In this document: in pieces, positions 9,313 through 19,472 of the stretch
How positions within the stretch are numbered: the first letter of the stretch is position 1
Layout of the letters: the number at the start of each line of letters is the position of its first letter
Origin: Chromatiales bacterium
GTDB taxonomy: Bacteria; Pseudomonadota; Gammaproteobacteria; JAGRCI01
Assembly: GCA_020445565.1 (NCBI GenBank)
Contig: JAGRGI010000035.1
Coordinates: forward strand, 1-55,160
Length of the DNA stretch: 55,160 bases
Direction: 5' to 3'
Position numbers and translations under genes: made by a program
The notes under the pieces: generated by a model
Databases searched by the model: none
What the model saw: the letters and a program-made list of their open reading frames with translations, nothing else
What the model was told of the DNA's origin: nothing

Positions 9313-9592
9313 AGGGTTTTACCGTCACGTTCGCGTAGACGCCGGCAGTGACGTAGGGATCTGCATCGGCCCACTCCCTGGCCGCTTGCAGCGATGCGAA
9401 CTCGGCGATCACCACGCTGCCGCTGAAGCCGGCGGGGCCTGGGTCTTCGCTGTCAATGGCGGGATTGGGGCCGGCCAGTAGCAATCGACCTTCCTCTTGC
9501 AAGGTTTGCAGGCGTTTCAGATGATCCGGGCGTGCTGCCAGACGGGCTTCAAGGCTGGCGGGGTTGTCTTCGCCGACGATGCTGTACCACAT
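9293..9592 (-). CDS. yciI: YciI-family protein
   Basis: 99 residues: begins [11 protein letters not shown], has the [19 protein letters not shown] helix-strand with the family's conserved His, and [20 protein letters not shown] near the end, which together are the YciI (ferredoxin-like, YCII) fold. The biochemical role in most bacteria is not established. It is the last gene of a minus-strand group after yciB, the association seen in many Gammaproteobacteria. The 3' end overlaps the convergent glycosyltransferase by 20 bp. Confidence 0.85.
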   Translation of the reverse strand: MWYSIVGEDNPASLEARLAARPDHLKRLQTLQEEGRLLLAGPNPAIDSEDPGPAGFSGSVVIAEFASLQAAREWADADPYVTAGVYANVTVKPFKKVLP

Positions 9593-9614
9593 GGTTGGGA
9601 CTCGTGATTATTTG

Positions 9615-10298
9615 TCAGGACCGGTTGCCCGGCTCCGTTTCGGGTTCGTCTTCGATCATGTGCCGGGCCATATAGAATGCCTGACCGATAACGAAGGCAA
9701 AGGTCAGGCCCAGCATCCCGAAAAGCTTGAAATTCACCCAGTCCTCTTCGCGGTCGCGGGCCTTCAGGCACAGGCCAAGCAGATCCCCCTGGAAGCGCTG
9801 GTGGCAGGCGTCTTCGGTCTCCAGGTCGCCGACCTCCTGGCCGCTGCTGCTGGCCAGTTGGCGCTCCACTTCCCAGAAACGGTCGGCAACGTAGAGATTG
9901 GCAACGCCCAGCGCCAGGAAGAACACCACCCAGGCGAGATTCATACGCGACCAAATTTTGGCCGGCACATTGATCGCATGGCCCATGAGCCGTTCGATGA
10001 GGGGCTGCCTGCCGATAAACTGGCTACCCAGGAAAACGAGGCCGAACAACCAATTCAGCACCGTCGGCTTCCACATGATGAATTGCTTGTCGTGAAAGAT
10101 GAGGGTCAAGCCGCCGAACACCACGATCAGGACCAAGGTGACCAGATGCATGGTCTCGAAACGGCCATTCTTGAAGCGAGACCAGCCGACCTGGACCAGG
10201 GAGGCGATGATCGCCACCACGGTCGCGGCATAGATGCCGTGAGTCTTGAAGGCGATGAAAAACAGCAGAATCGGAAAGAAATCGTAGAGAAACTTCAT
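9615..10298 (-). CDS. yciB: YciB / inner-membrane-spanning septation-type protein with an internal insertion
   Basis: 227 residues from MKFLYDFFPILLFF; the open frame has three codons more upstream but the MKFL start matches the family. About five transmembrane helices are visible, with the conserved VVFGGLTLIFHD and WVNFKLFGMLGLTF segments. YciB contributes to cell-envelope integrity and, in some bacteria, to septation; it acts in the inner membrane. Escherichia coli YciB is 179 residues. This one has about 40 extra residues between ANLYVADRFWEVE and the last helix (about residues 141-183): a charged, soluble stretch with two Cys. The insertion is in frame, so it is not a sequencing break. 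Followed by yciI. Confidence 0.88.
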   Translation of the reverse strand: MKFLYDFFPILLFFIAFKTHGIYAATVVAIIASLVQVGWSRFKNGRFETMHLVTLVLIVVFGGLTLIFHDKQFIMWKPTVLNWLFGLVFLGSQFIGRQPLIERLMGHAINVPAKIWSRMNLAWVVFFLALGVANLYVADRFWEVERQLASSSGQEVGDLETEDACHQRFQGDLLGLCLKARDREEDWVNFKLFGMLGLTFAFVIGQAFYMARHMIEDEPETEPGNRS

Positions 10299-10307
10299 AC
10301 CGGCCAA

Positions 10308-11078
10308 TCAGTGCAGGGTCTTTCGGTCGCACCACTGGTCGGCGAAGCGCTGCATCACCGCCCGTACATGCTGCGGGTAATCAAGGGCGTCCATCTGCCC
10401 CATGCCTTCGAGAAAGAAACTTCGCGCGTCCCCCGGCAGGTAATGCACCACCAGTTCGAAGGCTTGCTCCATCAGGTGGGGAGAGTAGCTTCGGGTGGCG
10501 ATGTTGCCATGGCTGATCAGCAGCGCGCGCCAGGGTCGGCCGGGGTCAGGGTTATCCGGATCCTGGCGGAACTTGGGCGCCACCGCATCAATCACTTCGG
10601 TGATGCAGCGGCTCAAGTGTTCCAGTTCAGCGGGTTCGTGCAATTGTTTGGCCGATTCGGCAATGGCATTGACGACCTGTCCCAGGTTGCGGATCTCGCC
10701 GCCGTGACGCCCGATCCAGACTGCCATGGGGAAACATAGCGATTGCAACTCGCGGGCGTCGTCATCCAGGCCCAATTGTGTTGCGTGGGCCGACATCTCC
10801 GCCAATAGCGAGATGCCATACTCGCCAAGCTCGCTGACGTCCAGTGTGTCGTTTCGCGTCGGCTCCCGAAACGGCAGATCACCGCAACGGTCGCTGTGGT
10901 CACGCTCAATGCGTTGCAAGACGTCCACCAGCCGGGCCATGGCCTCGGCCACCAGGGCAGGCGATTGAGCGGTGTCGTCGTGTAGATCGGAGAACTCGTC
11001 CGTCAAATCCAGCACCGCGGCGGAATGCTCGCGGAAACCTTCCAAGATCTGAGCCAGATTGAGCGGCGGCAATTTCAT
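10308..11078 (-). CDS. uncharacterised helical protein upstream of yciB
   Basis: 256 residues, not recognised. It has no signal peptide or transmembrane helix. The sequence is predominantly helical and acidic, with Leu/Ala/Asp/Glu-rich segments, a GRHGGEIRNLGQ turn and an EHLSRCITEVIDAV helix. Codon use and frame quality are like the neighbours. It ends 9 nt before the yciB start, so it probably heads the yciB-yciI operon. It starts 162 bp from lapB on the opposite strand, taking the place where lapA would often be found. Likely cytoplasmic. No function is proposed. Confidence 0.7.
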   Translation of the reverse strand: MKLPPLNLAQILEGFREHSAAVLDLTDEFSDLHDDTAQSPALVAEAMARLVDVLQRIERDHSDRCGDLPFREPTRNDTLDVSELGEYGISLLAEMSAHATQLGLDDDARELQSLCFPMAVWIGRHGGEIRNLGQVVNAIAESAKQLHEPAELEHLSRCITEVIDAVAPKFRQDPDNPDPGRPWRALLISHGNIATRSYSPHLMEQAFELVVHYLPGDARSFFLEGMGQMDALDYPQHVRAVMQRFADQWCDRKTLH

Positions 11079-11240
11079 GGGGTCGATTGTCAGTTATCGC
11101 ACTGGGATGGTCGACACAAGTGTACTTGGCCCACCGGCTCGGGTAAACGCGGCAGGCCGCCGCCGACTTTATCGTGGCTGGCAGTTGGTCTATGCTGTGC
11201 CCTCCTTAACGACCGACCACCTGCTTCGAGATCCCACATT

Positions 11241-12413
11241 ATGGTGGAACTTTTGTGGTTGCTGTTGCCGGTTGCCGCCGCCTCGGGCTGGTTCGCGGCG
11301 CGACGGACCTGCCGGCCCGCGTCCGCATCGGACGGGGCGACCGATTGCAAACCACAGTATTTCAAGGGCCTCAACTACGTTCTCAACGAGCAGCCGGACA
11401 AGGCGATCGAGATATTCGTTGGGATGCTGGAGGTGGACAGCGATGCCGTAGAGATGCATCTCGCCCTGGGGAGTCTCTTTCGGCGCCGCGGCGAGGTGGA
11501 TCGGGCAATCCGCATCCACCAAAGCCTCATAGCCCGCAATGACCTGACCGACGAACAACGGGCTGAGGCCCTGCAAGAGTTGGCCTGCGATTACACGCGG
11601 GCCGGGTTGTTCGATCGCGCCGAACGTCTATTGCTGGAACTCAGCGATATACCCAGCCACCATGAGATTGCGCTGCGTCTGCTGGTAACGATTTTTCAGC
11701 AGCAGCGGGACTGGGATCAGGCCATCAGCTTCGCACGTCGTCTGGCCAAGGCGGGTGACGAGAGCCATTTGACCAATATCGCTCAATACCTGTGCGAGCA
11801 GGCCGATGCTGCCTGGCGGCACGGCGACATGGTGCGCGCCGAGGAAAAGATACGCGATGCCCGGGACGCCGACCCCAAGTGCGCCCGCGCTATCATACTG
11901 GAGGGCAATCTCCATCGGCACCATGGCCGGCTGCGTGAAGCCATTGAAAGTTATGAAGGTATTGAAGACGCCGCCCCCGATCTGCTCCCCTTGGTGGTGC
12001 AACAACTAAAGGCTTGTTACACGGCCCTGGATGATGAAGCCGGTTTTGACGCTTATCTCGAACAGAGCCTGAAACGCCGCCCGCGAACAGCCCTGGTGCG
12101 CGTGTTGGCCGAGAGAATTCGAGCCAATGAGGGAGAAGCGGCTGCCGCCCAGCGGCTCGAACGATTCCTGGTGGACAGTCCCTCACTGAGTGGTTTGGAC
12201 TACCTTGTAGAGCTACAGGCGATCAGCGAAGGGGTACCGGCTTGTGCCCCCCTCGGAAGGGTGTCGCATCTGTTGCGCCGCCTGACCGATGGTCGGGCCG
12301 CGTTTCAGTGTGTGCACTGCGGCTTCAACGCAAAATCGCACCACTGGCAATGCCCTGGTTGCAAAGAATGGGGCAGCCTGCGGCCTATCGAGCCTGCCGA
12401 TATCCACAGCTGA
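11241..12413 (+). CDS. lapB: LapB, lipopolysaccharide assembly protein B
   Basis: 390 residues, close to E. coli LapB (389). I start at the ATG 11241, giving an N-terminal transmembrane anchor (VELLWLLLPVAAASGWFAA); the frame is open further upstream, but those residues are not LapB-like. The middle is TPR repeats (NEQPDKAIEIFVGMLEVD, RRRGEVDRAIRIHQ and so on). The C-terminus has a rubredoxin-type zinc site with two CxxC pairs, CVHCGF and CPGCKEW. LapB controls LPS synthesis by regulating LpxC turnover through FtsH, at the inner membrane facing the cytoplasm. pyrF follows after 21 nt, as in E. coli, but no lapA is seen upstream. Confidence 0.93.
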   Translation: MVELLWLLLPVAAASGWFAARRTCRPASASDGATDCKPQYFKGLNYVLNEQPDKAIEIFVGMLEVDSDAVEMHLALGSLFRRRGEVDRAIRIHQSLIARNDLTDEQRAEALQELACDYTRAGLFDRAERLLLELSDIPSHHEIALRLLVTIFQQQRDWDQAISFARRLAKAGDESHLTNIAQYLCEQADAAWRHGDMVRAEEKIRDARDADPKCARAIILEGNLHRHHGRLREAIESYEGIEDAAPDLLPLVVQQLKACYTALDDEAGFDAYLEQSLKRRPRTALVRVLAERIRANEGEAAAAQRLERFLVDSPSLSGLDYLVELQAISEGVPACAPLGRVSHLLRRLTDGRAAFQCVHCGFNAKSHHWQCPGCKEWGSLRPIEPADIHS

Positions 12414-12434
12414 GCTTTAAACCAGAGAAATACC

Positions 12435-13151
12435 TTGACCGACAACAATCGACTGGGGCCGCGTATAGTGGTCGCCCTGGACTATGCAAACGCCGATCAG
12501 GCCCTGGTCCTTGCCGATCGCCTGGATCCGGATGCCTGCCGGGTAAAGGTGGGCAAGGAGTTGTTTACCCGCGCCGGGCCGAATTTGGTGAGGCGTTTGG
12601 TGGAGCAGGGGTTTGGCGTGTTCCTGGACCTGAAATTCCACGATATACCCAACACTGTGGCAGCTGCCTGCAAGGCGGCGGCCGACTTGGGCGTATGGAT
12701 GGTCAACATCCATACCAGCGGAGGGCGGCGCATGATGGAAGCCGCTCGCGAGGCGCTGCCGGCGGATGGGAACTCTCCCTTGCTCATCGGTGTGACCGTG
12801 CTGACCAGTCTCGACGACAGGGAACTTCAGGAGGTGGGTTTCCGTGACGGCGCTGTCAACAGCGTACGACGGCTGGCCTCGCTGGCCAACGATTGCGGTC
12901 TGGATGGCGTGGTCTGCTCGCCACAGGAGGTTTCCGTGTTGCGAGGCAACCTGGGCGGCGATTTCCTCCTTGTTACCCCAGGCATAAGGCCGGCCGCTAG
13001 CGGGGCCGATGATCAACGGCGCGTGATGACTCCAGCCGAAGCGGTGTCTGCCGGCAGCAGTTACTTGGTTATCGGGCGTCCCATTACCCGCGCCGAATCG
13101 CCGCTGCAGGCTTTGCGGGGGATTCAAGAAGAAATAGACGCCGTTCTCTAA
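12435..13151 (+). CDS. pyrF: orotidine-5'-phosphate decarboxylase
   Basis: 238 residues from a TTG start preceded by AGAGAAA. Decarboxylates OMP to UMP, the last step of de novo pyrimidine synthesis. Visible signatures: [14 protein letters not shown] at the N-terminus, the catalytic [13 protein letters not shown] (Lys-Asp array), GVVCSPQEV and the C-terminal phosphate-binding [12 protein letters not shown]. Length and motif order are complete. Follows lapB with a 21-nt gap, probably co-transcribed. Confidence 0.95.
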   Translation: MTDNNRLGPRIVVALDYANADQALVLADRLDPDACRVKVGKELFTRAGPNLVRRLVEQGFGVFLDLKFHDIPNTVAAACKAAADLGVWMVNIHTSGGRRMMEAAREALPADGNSPLLIGVTVLTSLDDRELQEVGFRDGAVNSVRRLASLANDCGLDGVVCSPQEVSVLRGNLGGDFLLVTPGIRPAASGADDQRRVMTPAEAVSAGSSYLVIGRPITRAESPLQALRGIQEEIDAVL

Positions 13152-13256
13152 AACAGATCGCAACTGTTCGCCCGGTCCATGCGGGTCGTCGAAGCATGTG
13201 CGCAATAGTTGCGGGTAGTCCTTCCTTCACCGACAACCCATAGGAAAAACGACCTC

Positions 13257-13874
13257 ATGTCGGACTCGAAAATCATCAGCTCCAATGTCGTCTGGCACCA
13301 TGCCACGGTCACCCGCTCGCGCCGGGAGCAGCAGAACCGACACAAGGGCACGATCATCTGGTTCACCGGTCTTTCCGGCTCAGGCAAGTCCACTCTTGCA
13401 CACTCCGTGGAAGAGGAGCTGCACAGGGCCGGCTGTCGAACCTATGTGCTCGATGGCGACAATATCCGCCATGGCTTGTGTGGCGATCTGGGATTCTCCA
13501 TCGCCGATCGCACCGAGAACATACGCCGGATCGGCGAAGTCGCGAAGTTGTTCGTCGATGCGGGTGTCATCGTACTGACGGCCTTTATCTCGCCGCTGCG
13601 CCAGGACCGGTTCCGGGTTCGTAGCCTGGTGTCTGAGGGGGACTTTCTGGAGGTCTACTGCGATTGTTCGCTGGAGGTCTGCGAACAGCGTGATGTGAAG
13701 GGACTGTACAAACGCGCTCGCGCTGGCGAGATCAAGGAATTCACCGGCATCTCCTCGCCCTACGAGTCGCCTGGGGCGCCGGAATTGGCGGTGAATACGG
13801 GTGGCGAGAGTCTGGAGGAGAGTACTGCCGAAGTCCTCGCCATGCTGCGCTCCAGGGGAATCATTCTGGAGTGA
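13257..13874 (+). CDS. cysC: adenylylsulfate (APS) kinase
   Basis: 205 residues from the ATG at 13257, behind TAGGAAAAA. Phosphorylates APS to PAPS. Motifs: Walker [10 protein letters not shown] (~residues 37-45), [18 protein letters not shown] and the lid-like [17 protein letters not shown] with the final YESP segment. It stands alone, not fused to cysN. PAPS is the donor for sulfate assimilation and also for sulfotransferases, so it could feed the sulfotransferase at 2989-3666; that link is inference. The last 14 bp overlap the convergent LysR gene. Confidence 0.95.
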   Translation: MSDSKIISSNVVWHHATVTRSRREQQNRHKGTIIWFTGLSGSGKSTLAHSVEEELHRAGCRTYVLDGDNIRHGLCGDLGFSIADRTENIRRIGEVAKLFVDAGVIVLTAFISPLRQDRFRVRSLVSEGDFLEVYCDCSLEVCEQRDVKGLYKRARAGEIKEFTGISSPYESPGAPELAVNTGGESLEESTAEVLAMLRSRGIILE

Positions 13875-14760
13875 TGCCGCTGCGGGCCTCCTCGCGGCAG
13901 ACCTCGATCATGCGCCGGGCCGAATTCGGCAGAGTTCGTTCCCGGTGGATCACCACGCCCAAAGACCGGGACATGGGGGCAAGTGTCGTTTGCAGCACAT
14001 GCAGGCCCGGCCCCAGCATGGTACGAGGCAATACGGTCCAACCGTAGCCGACCGTTGCCAACATCTTCAGGGTCTCCAGATAGTTGGTCGAGAGCCCCTC
14101 TCGAGCCTGAAGGCCCTGGTTTCGCAGCGCCTCACGCAGGATTTCGCGGGTGTAGGTGCCTTCGCCCGGTAACACCGCCGGGTGCTCCGTTACTCGCTCA
14201 ACGGGGATGGGGGTGGGAATGGCAGCCAGGGCATGGCCTTCGGCAACCACCAGTTCCAGTGGGTCTTCCCATAGCTCGGTGGCGATCAGATTGGCCGGTG
14301 TGCGCTTGGGAAGGGTGACAATGCCCAGTTCCAAATCGCCCTTTTCGACAGCCTGACAGGCCGCTTCCGAGTCCATGAAGCGCAGGTCCAATTCCACGGA
14401 TGGATAGTTCTCGATGAAACGCTTCAATACCGGCGGCAGGCGGTGCAAGCCGATGTGATGGCTGGTCGCCAGGTTGAGACGGCCGCTTACCTGCGCATCG
14501 AGGTTGGACAGATCGCGCAGGCTGTCTTCCATCTGCGCGAGAATCTTGCGCGCATTGGGAAGGAATCGCTGGCCGGCCTCGGTCACCGTGACAGTCCGCC
14601 CGATGCGATCCAGCAGGCGCACGCCAAGTGTCTCCTCCAAAGTCAAAATACGCTTGCTGACCGCGGGTTGGGTCAGGTGCAGGCTTTCGGCCGCGCGAGA
14701 AAACGAGGCCAGTTCAGCGACTGCAACAAAAGTGGTCAGGCCCTGTCTATCCATAGTCAT
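13861..14760 (-). CDS. LysR-family transcriptional regulator divergent from leuC
   Basis: 299 residues. Residues 1-65 form the winged helix-turn-helix ([19 protein letters not shown], then [18 protein letters not shown]), followed by the linker helix and the periplasmic-binding-like effector domain. It is divergent from leuC with a 106-bp AT-rich gap, the classical arrangement for a LysR regulator of the adjacent operon. A role in branched-chain amino-acid control is plausible, but the CysB/Cbl-type role suggested by the flanking cysC cannot be excluded. Two starts (ATG 14760 or ATG 14754) are equally possible. Confidence 0.9.
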   Translation of the reverse strand: MTMDRQGLTTFVAVAELASFSRAAESLHLTQPAVSKRILTLEETLGVRLLDRIGRTVTVTEAGQRFLPNARKILAQMEDSLRDLSNLDAQVSGRLNLATSHHIGLHRLPPVLKRFIENYPSVELDLRFMDSEAACQAVEKGDLELGIVTLPKRTPANLIATELWEDPLELVVAEGHALAAIPTPIPVERVTEHPAVLPGEGTYTREILREALRNQGLQAREGLSTNYLETLKMLATVGYGWTVLPRTMLGPGLHVLQTTLAPMSRSLGVVIHRERTLPNSARRMIEVCREEARSGITPE

Positions 14761-14866
14761 TATTCTAATTGGTAATGGACTTTATGAAAATAATGAATTT
14801 GTGTTATCGGTTGAGCGGGCTTACCATCGGCGCATAGCATCAACCGGATCGATCGAGGAGGGCCCC
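14761..14866. promoter_or_regulatory. divergent lysR/leuC control region with candidate LysR boxes
   Basis: The 106-bp gap is markedly AT-rich in its left two thirds compared with the flanking genes. An imperfect dyad ATT-N9-AAT lies at 14762-14776 and a second, ATAA-N10-TTAT, at 14790-14807, both of the T-N11-A style used by LysR proteins. GAGGAG at 14855-14860 is the leuC ribosome-binding site. No convincing -35/-10 pair stands out, which is common for activator-dependent promoters. Confidence 0.4.
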
Positions 14867-16270
14867 ATGGGCGGAAAAACCCTGTATGACAAGCTCTGGG
14901 ACGCGCATGTGGTGCGTACCGAAGCCGATGGCACCACCCTGTTGTATATCGACCGGCAACTGGTGCATGAAGTCACCTCGCCACAGGCGTTCGACGGGCT
15001 TCGTCTGGCGGCTCGCAAGCCCCGCCGCAGCGAGGCCAACCTGGCGGTTCCGGACCACAACGTACCTACTCTTGCGCGCGCTGAGGGCATACTCGAGCCG
15101 TTCTCACGTGAACAGGTCAAGGCTCTGGATCGCAACTGCCAGGAATTTCACATAACCGAGTTCGGTATGAACGATCAGCGCCAGGGCATCGTGCATGTGA
15201 TCGGACCGGAGCAGGGCGCCACGCTTCCCGGCATGACGGTGGTTTGTGGTGACTCCCATACCTCCACCCACGGCGCGCTCGGCGCGCTGGCCTTCGGTAT
15301 CGGCACCTCGGAGGTGGAGCATGTGCTCGCCACCCAGTGCCTGATTCAGAAAAAATCCAAAAATATGCTCATCAGCGTCGACGGCAAGGTCGGGCCGGGC
15401 GTCACTGCCAAGGATATCGTGCTGGCCATTATCGGTGAGATCGGTACCGCCGGTGGCACCGGCTATGCCATCGAGTTTGGCGGCGAGGCGATTCACGATC
15501 TGTCCGTGGAAGGCCGCATGACCGTCTGCAACATGTCCATTGAGGCAGGTGCGCGGGCGGGCATGGTGTCGGTGGATCAGACCACCATCGATTATGTGAA
15601 GGGGCGGCCTTTTGCTCCCAGCGAGGATCAATGGGATAAGGCAGTGGTGGCTTGGCGCGAGCTGGTCAGCGACGCTGACGCCGTATTCGACCGTGTGGTT
15701 CGCATAGATGCCGCTGGAATTCAACCTCAGGTGAGTTGGGGTACGTCGCCGGAGATGGTCGCGCCGGTGGGCGAGCGTGTGCCCGACCCGGATCAGGTGG
15801 CCGACCCCGTGAAGGCCGCCGGAATGCGTCGTGCCCTGGAATACATGGGTTTGGAGGCCGGTACGCCGATTGGCGAGATTCGCCTGGACAAGATCTTCAT
15901 CGGCTCCTGCACCAATTCCCGCATTGAAGACCTGCGCGCGGCAGCGGCGCAGGTGCAAGGTCACAAGGTGGCGGACAACATCAAGCTCGCCATGGTGGTT
16001 CCGGGTTCCGGTCTGGTGAAGCTCCAGGCCGAGGCCGAGGGTTTGGACAAGGTGTTCCTGGATGCCGGTTTCGAATGGCGCGAGCCCGGTTGCTCCATGT
16101 GCCTGGCCATGAATGCCGATCGGCTGGAGCCTGGAGAACGCTGTGCGTCCACCTCCAACCGTAATTTCGAAGGCCGGCAGGGTCAGGGTGGCCGCACCCA
16201 TCTGGTCAGCCCGGCGATGGCGGCCGCGGCGGCGGTAGCCGGTCACTTTGTCGACATCCGTGAGCTTTGA
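14867..16270 (+). CDS. leuC: 3-isopropylmalate dehydratase large subunit
   Basis: 467 residues from the ATG at 14867, seven bases after GAGGAG; upstream in-frame codons belong to the lysR region and are not LeuC-like. Isomerises 2- to 3-isopropylmalate with LeuD in leucine synthesis, using a [4Fe-4S] cluster. Signatures: [27 protein letters not shown] and GCSMCLAMN, which supply the three cluster cysteines. Full length. leuD follows after 9 nt. Confidence 0.97.
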   Translation: MGGKTLYDKLWDAHVVRTEADGTTLLYIDRQLVHEVTSPQAFDGLRLAARKPRRSEANLAVPDHNVPTLARAEGILEPFSREQVKALDRNCQEFHITEFGMNDQRQGIVHVIGPEQGATLPGMTVVCGDSHTSTHGALGALAFGIGTSEVEHVLATQCLIQKKSKNMLISVDGKVGPGVTAKDIVLAIIGEIGTAGGTGYAIEFGGEAIHDLSVEGRMTVCNMSIEAGARAGMVSVDQTTIDYVKGRPFAPSEDQWDKAVVAWRELVSDADAVFDRVVRIDAAGIQPQVSWGTSPEMVAPVGERVPDPDQVADPVKAAGMRRALEYMGLEAGTPIGEIRLDKIFIGSCTNSRIEDLRAAAAQVQGHKVADNIKLAMVVPGSGLVKLQAEAEGLDKVFLDAGFEWREPGCSMCLAMNADRLEPGERCASTSNRNFEGRQGQGGRTHLVSPAMAAAAAVAGHFVDIREL

Positions 16271-16279
16271 GGAGGTTCC

Positions 16280-16927
16280 GTGGACGCGTTTACCGTACTC
16301 GATGGTTTGGTGGCTCCCTTGGATCGTTCCAATGTGGACACCGATGCGATCATCCCAAAGCAGTTTCTGAAGTCCATCCAGCGCACCGGTTTCGGTCCGT
16401 ATCTGTTCGACGAATGGCGTTACTTGGATCACGGCGAGCCGGGGATGGATTGCAGCAATCGGCCCCTGAACCTGGAATTCGCCTTGAATCAACCCCGTTA
16501 CCAAGGGGCACAGGTGCTTTTGGCGCGCGATAACTTCGGTTGCGGTTCTTCCCGCGAACATGCCCCCTGGGCCTTGCTGGACTATGGCTTTCGCTGCATC
16601 ATCGCCCCCAGTTTCGCGGACATCTTCTACAACAATTGCTTCAAGAACGGCATTTTGCCCATCGTTCTGGATGCGGCGACGGTGGACGATCTGTTTCGCC
16701 AAGCCGCGGCCAATGAAGGCTATCGGTTGGTGGTCGATCTCCCGGCCCAGCAAATTCGCACCCCGGCTGGAGAGGCAATCGCTTTCGAGGTGGACGGATT
16801 TCGCAAGGACTGTCTGATCGAGGGCCTGGACGACATCGGCCTGACCTTGAAGCACGTCGACGACATTCGTGCCTATGAGGAGCGTCGCAAGGCCGAGGCG
16901 CCCTGGTTGTTTCGCGCTATTCGCTGA
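16280..16927 (+). CDS. leuD: 3-isopropylmalate dehydratase small subunit
   Basis: 215 residues from a GTG start immediately downstream of TGAGGAGG, which also contains the leuC stop, so the two are coupled. The swivel-domain signature [16 protein letters not shown] is present, with [14 protein letters not shown] near the N-terminus. Partner of LeuC; both subunits are needed for activity. The C-terminal tail ([16 protein letters not shown]) fits the family length. Confidence 0.97.
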   Translation: MDAFTVLDGLVAPLDRSNVDTDAIIPKQFLKSIQRTGFGPYLFDEWRYLDHGEPGMDCSNRPLNLEFALNQPRYQGAQVLLARDNFGCGSSREHAPWALLDYGFRCIIAPSFADIFYNNCFKNGILPIVLDAATVDDLFRQAAANEGYRLVVDLPAQQIRTPAGEAIAFEVDGFRKDCLIEGLDDIGLTLKHVDDIRAYEERRKAEAPWLFRAIR

Positions 16928-17051
16928 GGCGATAGGATCACGTGCCAGCGAATCGCGGCGGGCCGGGTGTTTGCTCCAGGAGACGCGTGAATACCTGTAG
17001 CTTGGCTGCGCCCTGCTGCGCTAACGCTATCGTGCGTCGCTTGCAGGTCCA

Positions 17052-17075
17052 GCCTTTCACATCCCTGTGAAAGGC
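17052..17075. repeat. perfect 9-bp inverted repeat, leuD-leuB spacer
   Basis: GCCTTTCAC and GTGAAAGGC separated by ATCCCT. As RNA this is a stable hairpin; as DNA it is a dyad of protein-binding size. No poly-T follows. A role in processing or attenuation of the leu transcript before leuB is possible but unproven. Confidence 0.6.
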
Positions 17076-17079
17076 GTTC

Positions 17080-17092
17080 GTCGCAGTGCGAC
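17080..17092. repeat. 13-bp palindrome GTCGCA-G-TGCGAC
   Basis: Perfect 6-bp arms around a single central G, 4 bp downstream of the 9-bp inverted repeat. A symmetric site of this size suits a dimeric regulator. The regulator is unknown. Confidence 0.5.
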
Positions 17093-17236
17093 TCACCCTT
17101 GGCGCAGACACTCCTTCCGCAAACACCCGACCCACCGCTTGCAACGGTGGTCTGAAAACGAGCACCGGCAGAATTCCCCCGAGGCTGGCCGCTTGGGTCT
17201 CGACGGCCCCGAATTGAACCCAGACTGGAACGCACT

Positions 17237-18322
17237 ATGCCCCACAAGATTTTGATTCTCCCTGGTGATGGTATCGGCCCCGAGATCGTCGCCGAGGCCG
17301 TGAAGGTTCTCGACGTACTGCGCGCCGATTTCGGCCTGGATGCCGAGACCGAACAAGGCTTGGTCGGCGGCAGCGCCTATGACGCCACCGGTACACCTTT
17401 GCCGCAACGCACACTGGACGATGCCAAGTCCGCCGATGCGGTGTTGCTGGGGGCGGTGGGCGGGCCGAAATGGGAACCGCTGGAAATCGCAGTACGCCCG
17501 GAGAAGGGCCTGCTTGGGTTGCGCAAGGAATTGGCGCTGTTCTCCAATCTGCGGCCGGCGATCCTCTATCCGCAATTGGCATCGGCCTCCACCCTGAAGG
17601 CGGAGGTGGTTTCCGGGCTGGATCTGATGATCGTGCGCGAACTGACCGGCGGCATTTACTTCGGCCAGCCGCGCGGCGTGCGCACCCTGGAGAACGGCGA
17701 GCGCCAGGGCTACAACACCCTGGTCTATAGCGAGTCCGAGATCGAACGCATCGGCCGTTCCGCGTTCGAAATCGCCATGAAGCGCGACAAGCGCGTGTGT
17801 TCCGTCGACAAGGCCAACGTGCTCGAATGCACGGAGCTCTGGCGCGAGGTGATGATCCGGGTAGGCAAGGACTATCCGCAGGTACAGTTGTCGCATATGT
17901 ACGTGGACAATGCAGCCATGCAGTTGGTGAAGGCTCCCAAGCAATTCGACGTGATGGTGACCACTAACATGTTCGGCGACATCCTTTCCGATTGCGCCGC
18001 CATGCTTACCGGCTCCATCGGTATGTTGCCCTCGGCTTCGCTGGACGCCAACGGACGTGGCATGTACGAGCCGATCCACGGCTCGGCGCCGGACATCGCC
18101 GGCAGCGGCAAGGCCAATCCCCTGGCAACCATCCTGTCCGTGGCCATGATGCTGCGCTACAGCCTGGATGAGGATGGGCTGGCGCAGCGGATCGAATCGG
18201 CCGTATCGACCGTACTCGATCAGGGCTACCGTACGCCGGATATCTTCGCGGCCGGCGCGAACGAGGTGGGAACGGCCGCAATGGGCGACGCGGTGGTTAC
18301 GGCCCTGCGCGCGAACGCTTAG
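17237..18322 (+). CDS. leuB: 3-isopropylmalate dehydrogenase
   Basis: 361 residues. NAD-dependent oxidation and decarboxylation of 3-isopropylmalate to 2-ketoisocaproate. Signatures: [19 protein letters not shown] at the N-terminus, [13 protein letters not shown], the dehydrogenase signature [19 protein letters not shown] and [18 protein letters not shown]. Full length. asd begins 31 nt downstream. Confidence 0.97.
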   Translation: MPHKILILPGDGIGPEIVAEAVKVLDVLRADFGLDAETEQGLVGGSAYDATGTPLPQRTLDDAKSADAVLLGAVGGPKWEPLEIAVRPEKGLLGLRKELALFSNLRPAILYPQLASASTLKAEVVSGLDLMIVRELTGGIYFGQPRGVRTLENGERQGYNTLVYSESEIERIGRSAFEIAMKRDKRVCSVDKANVLECTELWREVMIRVGKDYPQVQLSHMYVDNAAMQLVKAPKQFDVMVTTNMFGDILSDCAAMLTGSIGMLPSASLDANGRGMYEPIHGSAPDIAGSGKANPLATILSVAMMLRYSLDEDGLAQRIESAVSTVLDQGYRTPDIFAAGANEVGTAAMGDAVVTALRANA

Positions 18323-18353
18323 CAATTTTTCGAAACTTCAGGTGGAGTCAGAC

Positions 18354-19469
18354 ATGACCATGCGGGTTGGTTTTGTGGGCTGGCGGGGCATGGTGGGCTC
18401 CGTATTGATGCAGCGAATGCTGGAAGAAAAGGACTTCGATTCCATCGAACCGGTGTTCTTTTCCACATCCCAGGTGGGCGAGGCTGGTCCGGACATTGGT
18501 CGCGACATTCCGGCCCTTAAGGATGCTTCCGATCTGGAGGAACTGCGCACGCTGGATGCGATTGTCACCTGCCAGGGCGGCGACTATACCGCTCAGGTGT
18601 TCGGCCCCCTGCGCGCATCCGGCTGGCAGGGTTACTGGATCGATGCCGCCTCCAGCCTGCGCATGGCCGACGATGCGGTCATCATTCTTGACCCGGTCAA
18701 TCGTGGCGTCATCGATGCCGCCTTGGCCAAGGGTGTGAAAAACTACATCGGCGGCAACTGCACGGTGAGCCTGATGCTCATGGCCCTGGGCGGCTTGTTC
18801 CGCAATGGTCTGGTGGAATGGATGACGGCCATGACCTATCAGGCTGCCTCCGGAGCCGGTGCCCGCAACATGCGCGAGCTGTTGACCCAGATGGGCGAGG
18901 CGCATGCCGCGGTGAAACCCCTGCTCGACGACCCGGCCTCGGCGATCCTGGATATCGACCGCCAGGTGGCCGCGGCTTTGCGCAGCGAGGCATTTCCCAC
19001 TGCCGAGTTCGGTGTGCCCCTGGCTGGCAGCCTGATCCCCTGGATCGACAAACGCATGGATAACGGCCAGAGCCGGGAAGAATGGAAGGGTGGCGCGGAG
19101 ACCAATAAGATTCTTGGCCGGCAGGACCGCCCCATTCCCATCGATGGCTTGTGCGTGCGTGTCGGTGCCATGCGCTGCCATAGCCAGGCCCTGACGATCA
19201 AGTTGAGCCGCGATGTGCCGATGGATGAGATCGAGGCCATGCTTGCCTCCGCCAACGATTGGGTGAAGGTCATTCCGAACGAACGGGACATCACCGTGCG
19301 GGAGCTGACTCCCGCCAAGGTCACCGGAACCCTCTCGGTGCCGGTCGGGCGGCTGCGCAAGTTGAATATCGGGCCCGAGTACCTGACGGCGTTTACCGTC
19401 GGCGACCAATTGCTGTGGGGGGCGGCCGAGCCGCTGCGTCGCATGTTGCGGATTCTTCAAGAGGGCTGA
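18354..19469 (+). CDS. asd: aspartate-semialdehyde dehydrogenase
   Basis: 371 residues from the ATG at 18354 behind GGTGGAG; the longer open frame overlaps leuB and is rejected. Converts aspartyl phosphate to aspartate semialdehyde for Lys/Thr/Met/diaminopimelate. Nucleotide loop [14 protein letters not shown], catalytic cysteine in [11 protein letters not shown], and [14 protein letters not shown] are all present. It belongs to the long gammaproteobacterial class (E. coli 367 residues). Confidence 0.97.
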   Translation: MTMRVGFVGWRGMVGSVLMQRMLEEKDFDSIEPVFFSTSQVGEAGPDIGRDIPALKDASDLEELRTLDAIVTCQGGDYTAQVFGPLRASGWQGYWIDAASSLRMADDAVIILDPVNRGVIDAALAKGVKNYIGGNCTVSLMLMALGGLFRNGLVEWMTAMTYQAASGAGARNMRELLTQMGEAHAAVKPLLDDPASAILDIDRQVAAALRSEAFPTAEFGVPLAGSLIPWIDKRMDNGQSREEWKGGAETNKILGRQDRPIPIDGLCVRVGAMRCHSQALTIKLSRDVPMDEIEAMLASANDWVKVIPNERDITVRELTPAKVTGTLSVPVGRLRKLNIGPEYLTAFTVGDQLLWGAAEPLRRMLRILQEG

Positions 19470-19472
19470 ACC

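Larger units (their letters stand above)
16928..17236. other. 309-bp leuD-leuB spacer with two dyad elements
   Basis: No credible gene lies here. In Pseudomonas-type clusters a methyltransferase gene often sits between leuD and leuB; it is absent. The spacer holds a perfect 9-bp inverted repeat (17052-17060 and 17067-17075, 6-nt loop) and, 4 bp further on, a 13-bp perfect palindrome (17080-17092). Neither is followed by a T-run, so they look like operator or RNA-structure elements rather than intrinsic terminators. Confidence 0.5.

Noticed and set aside
9564..10739. 391-codon plus-strand open frame opposite yciB
   Set aside because: YciB on the other strand has transmembrane helices and conserved motifs; this frame has none.
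15104..16855. 583-codon minus-strand open frame across leuC-leuD
   Set aside because: It is fully antisense to two complete, motif-bearing leucine genes. Its His/Gln/Gly-rich composition is what the complement of high-GC codons gives.
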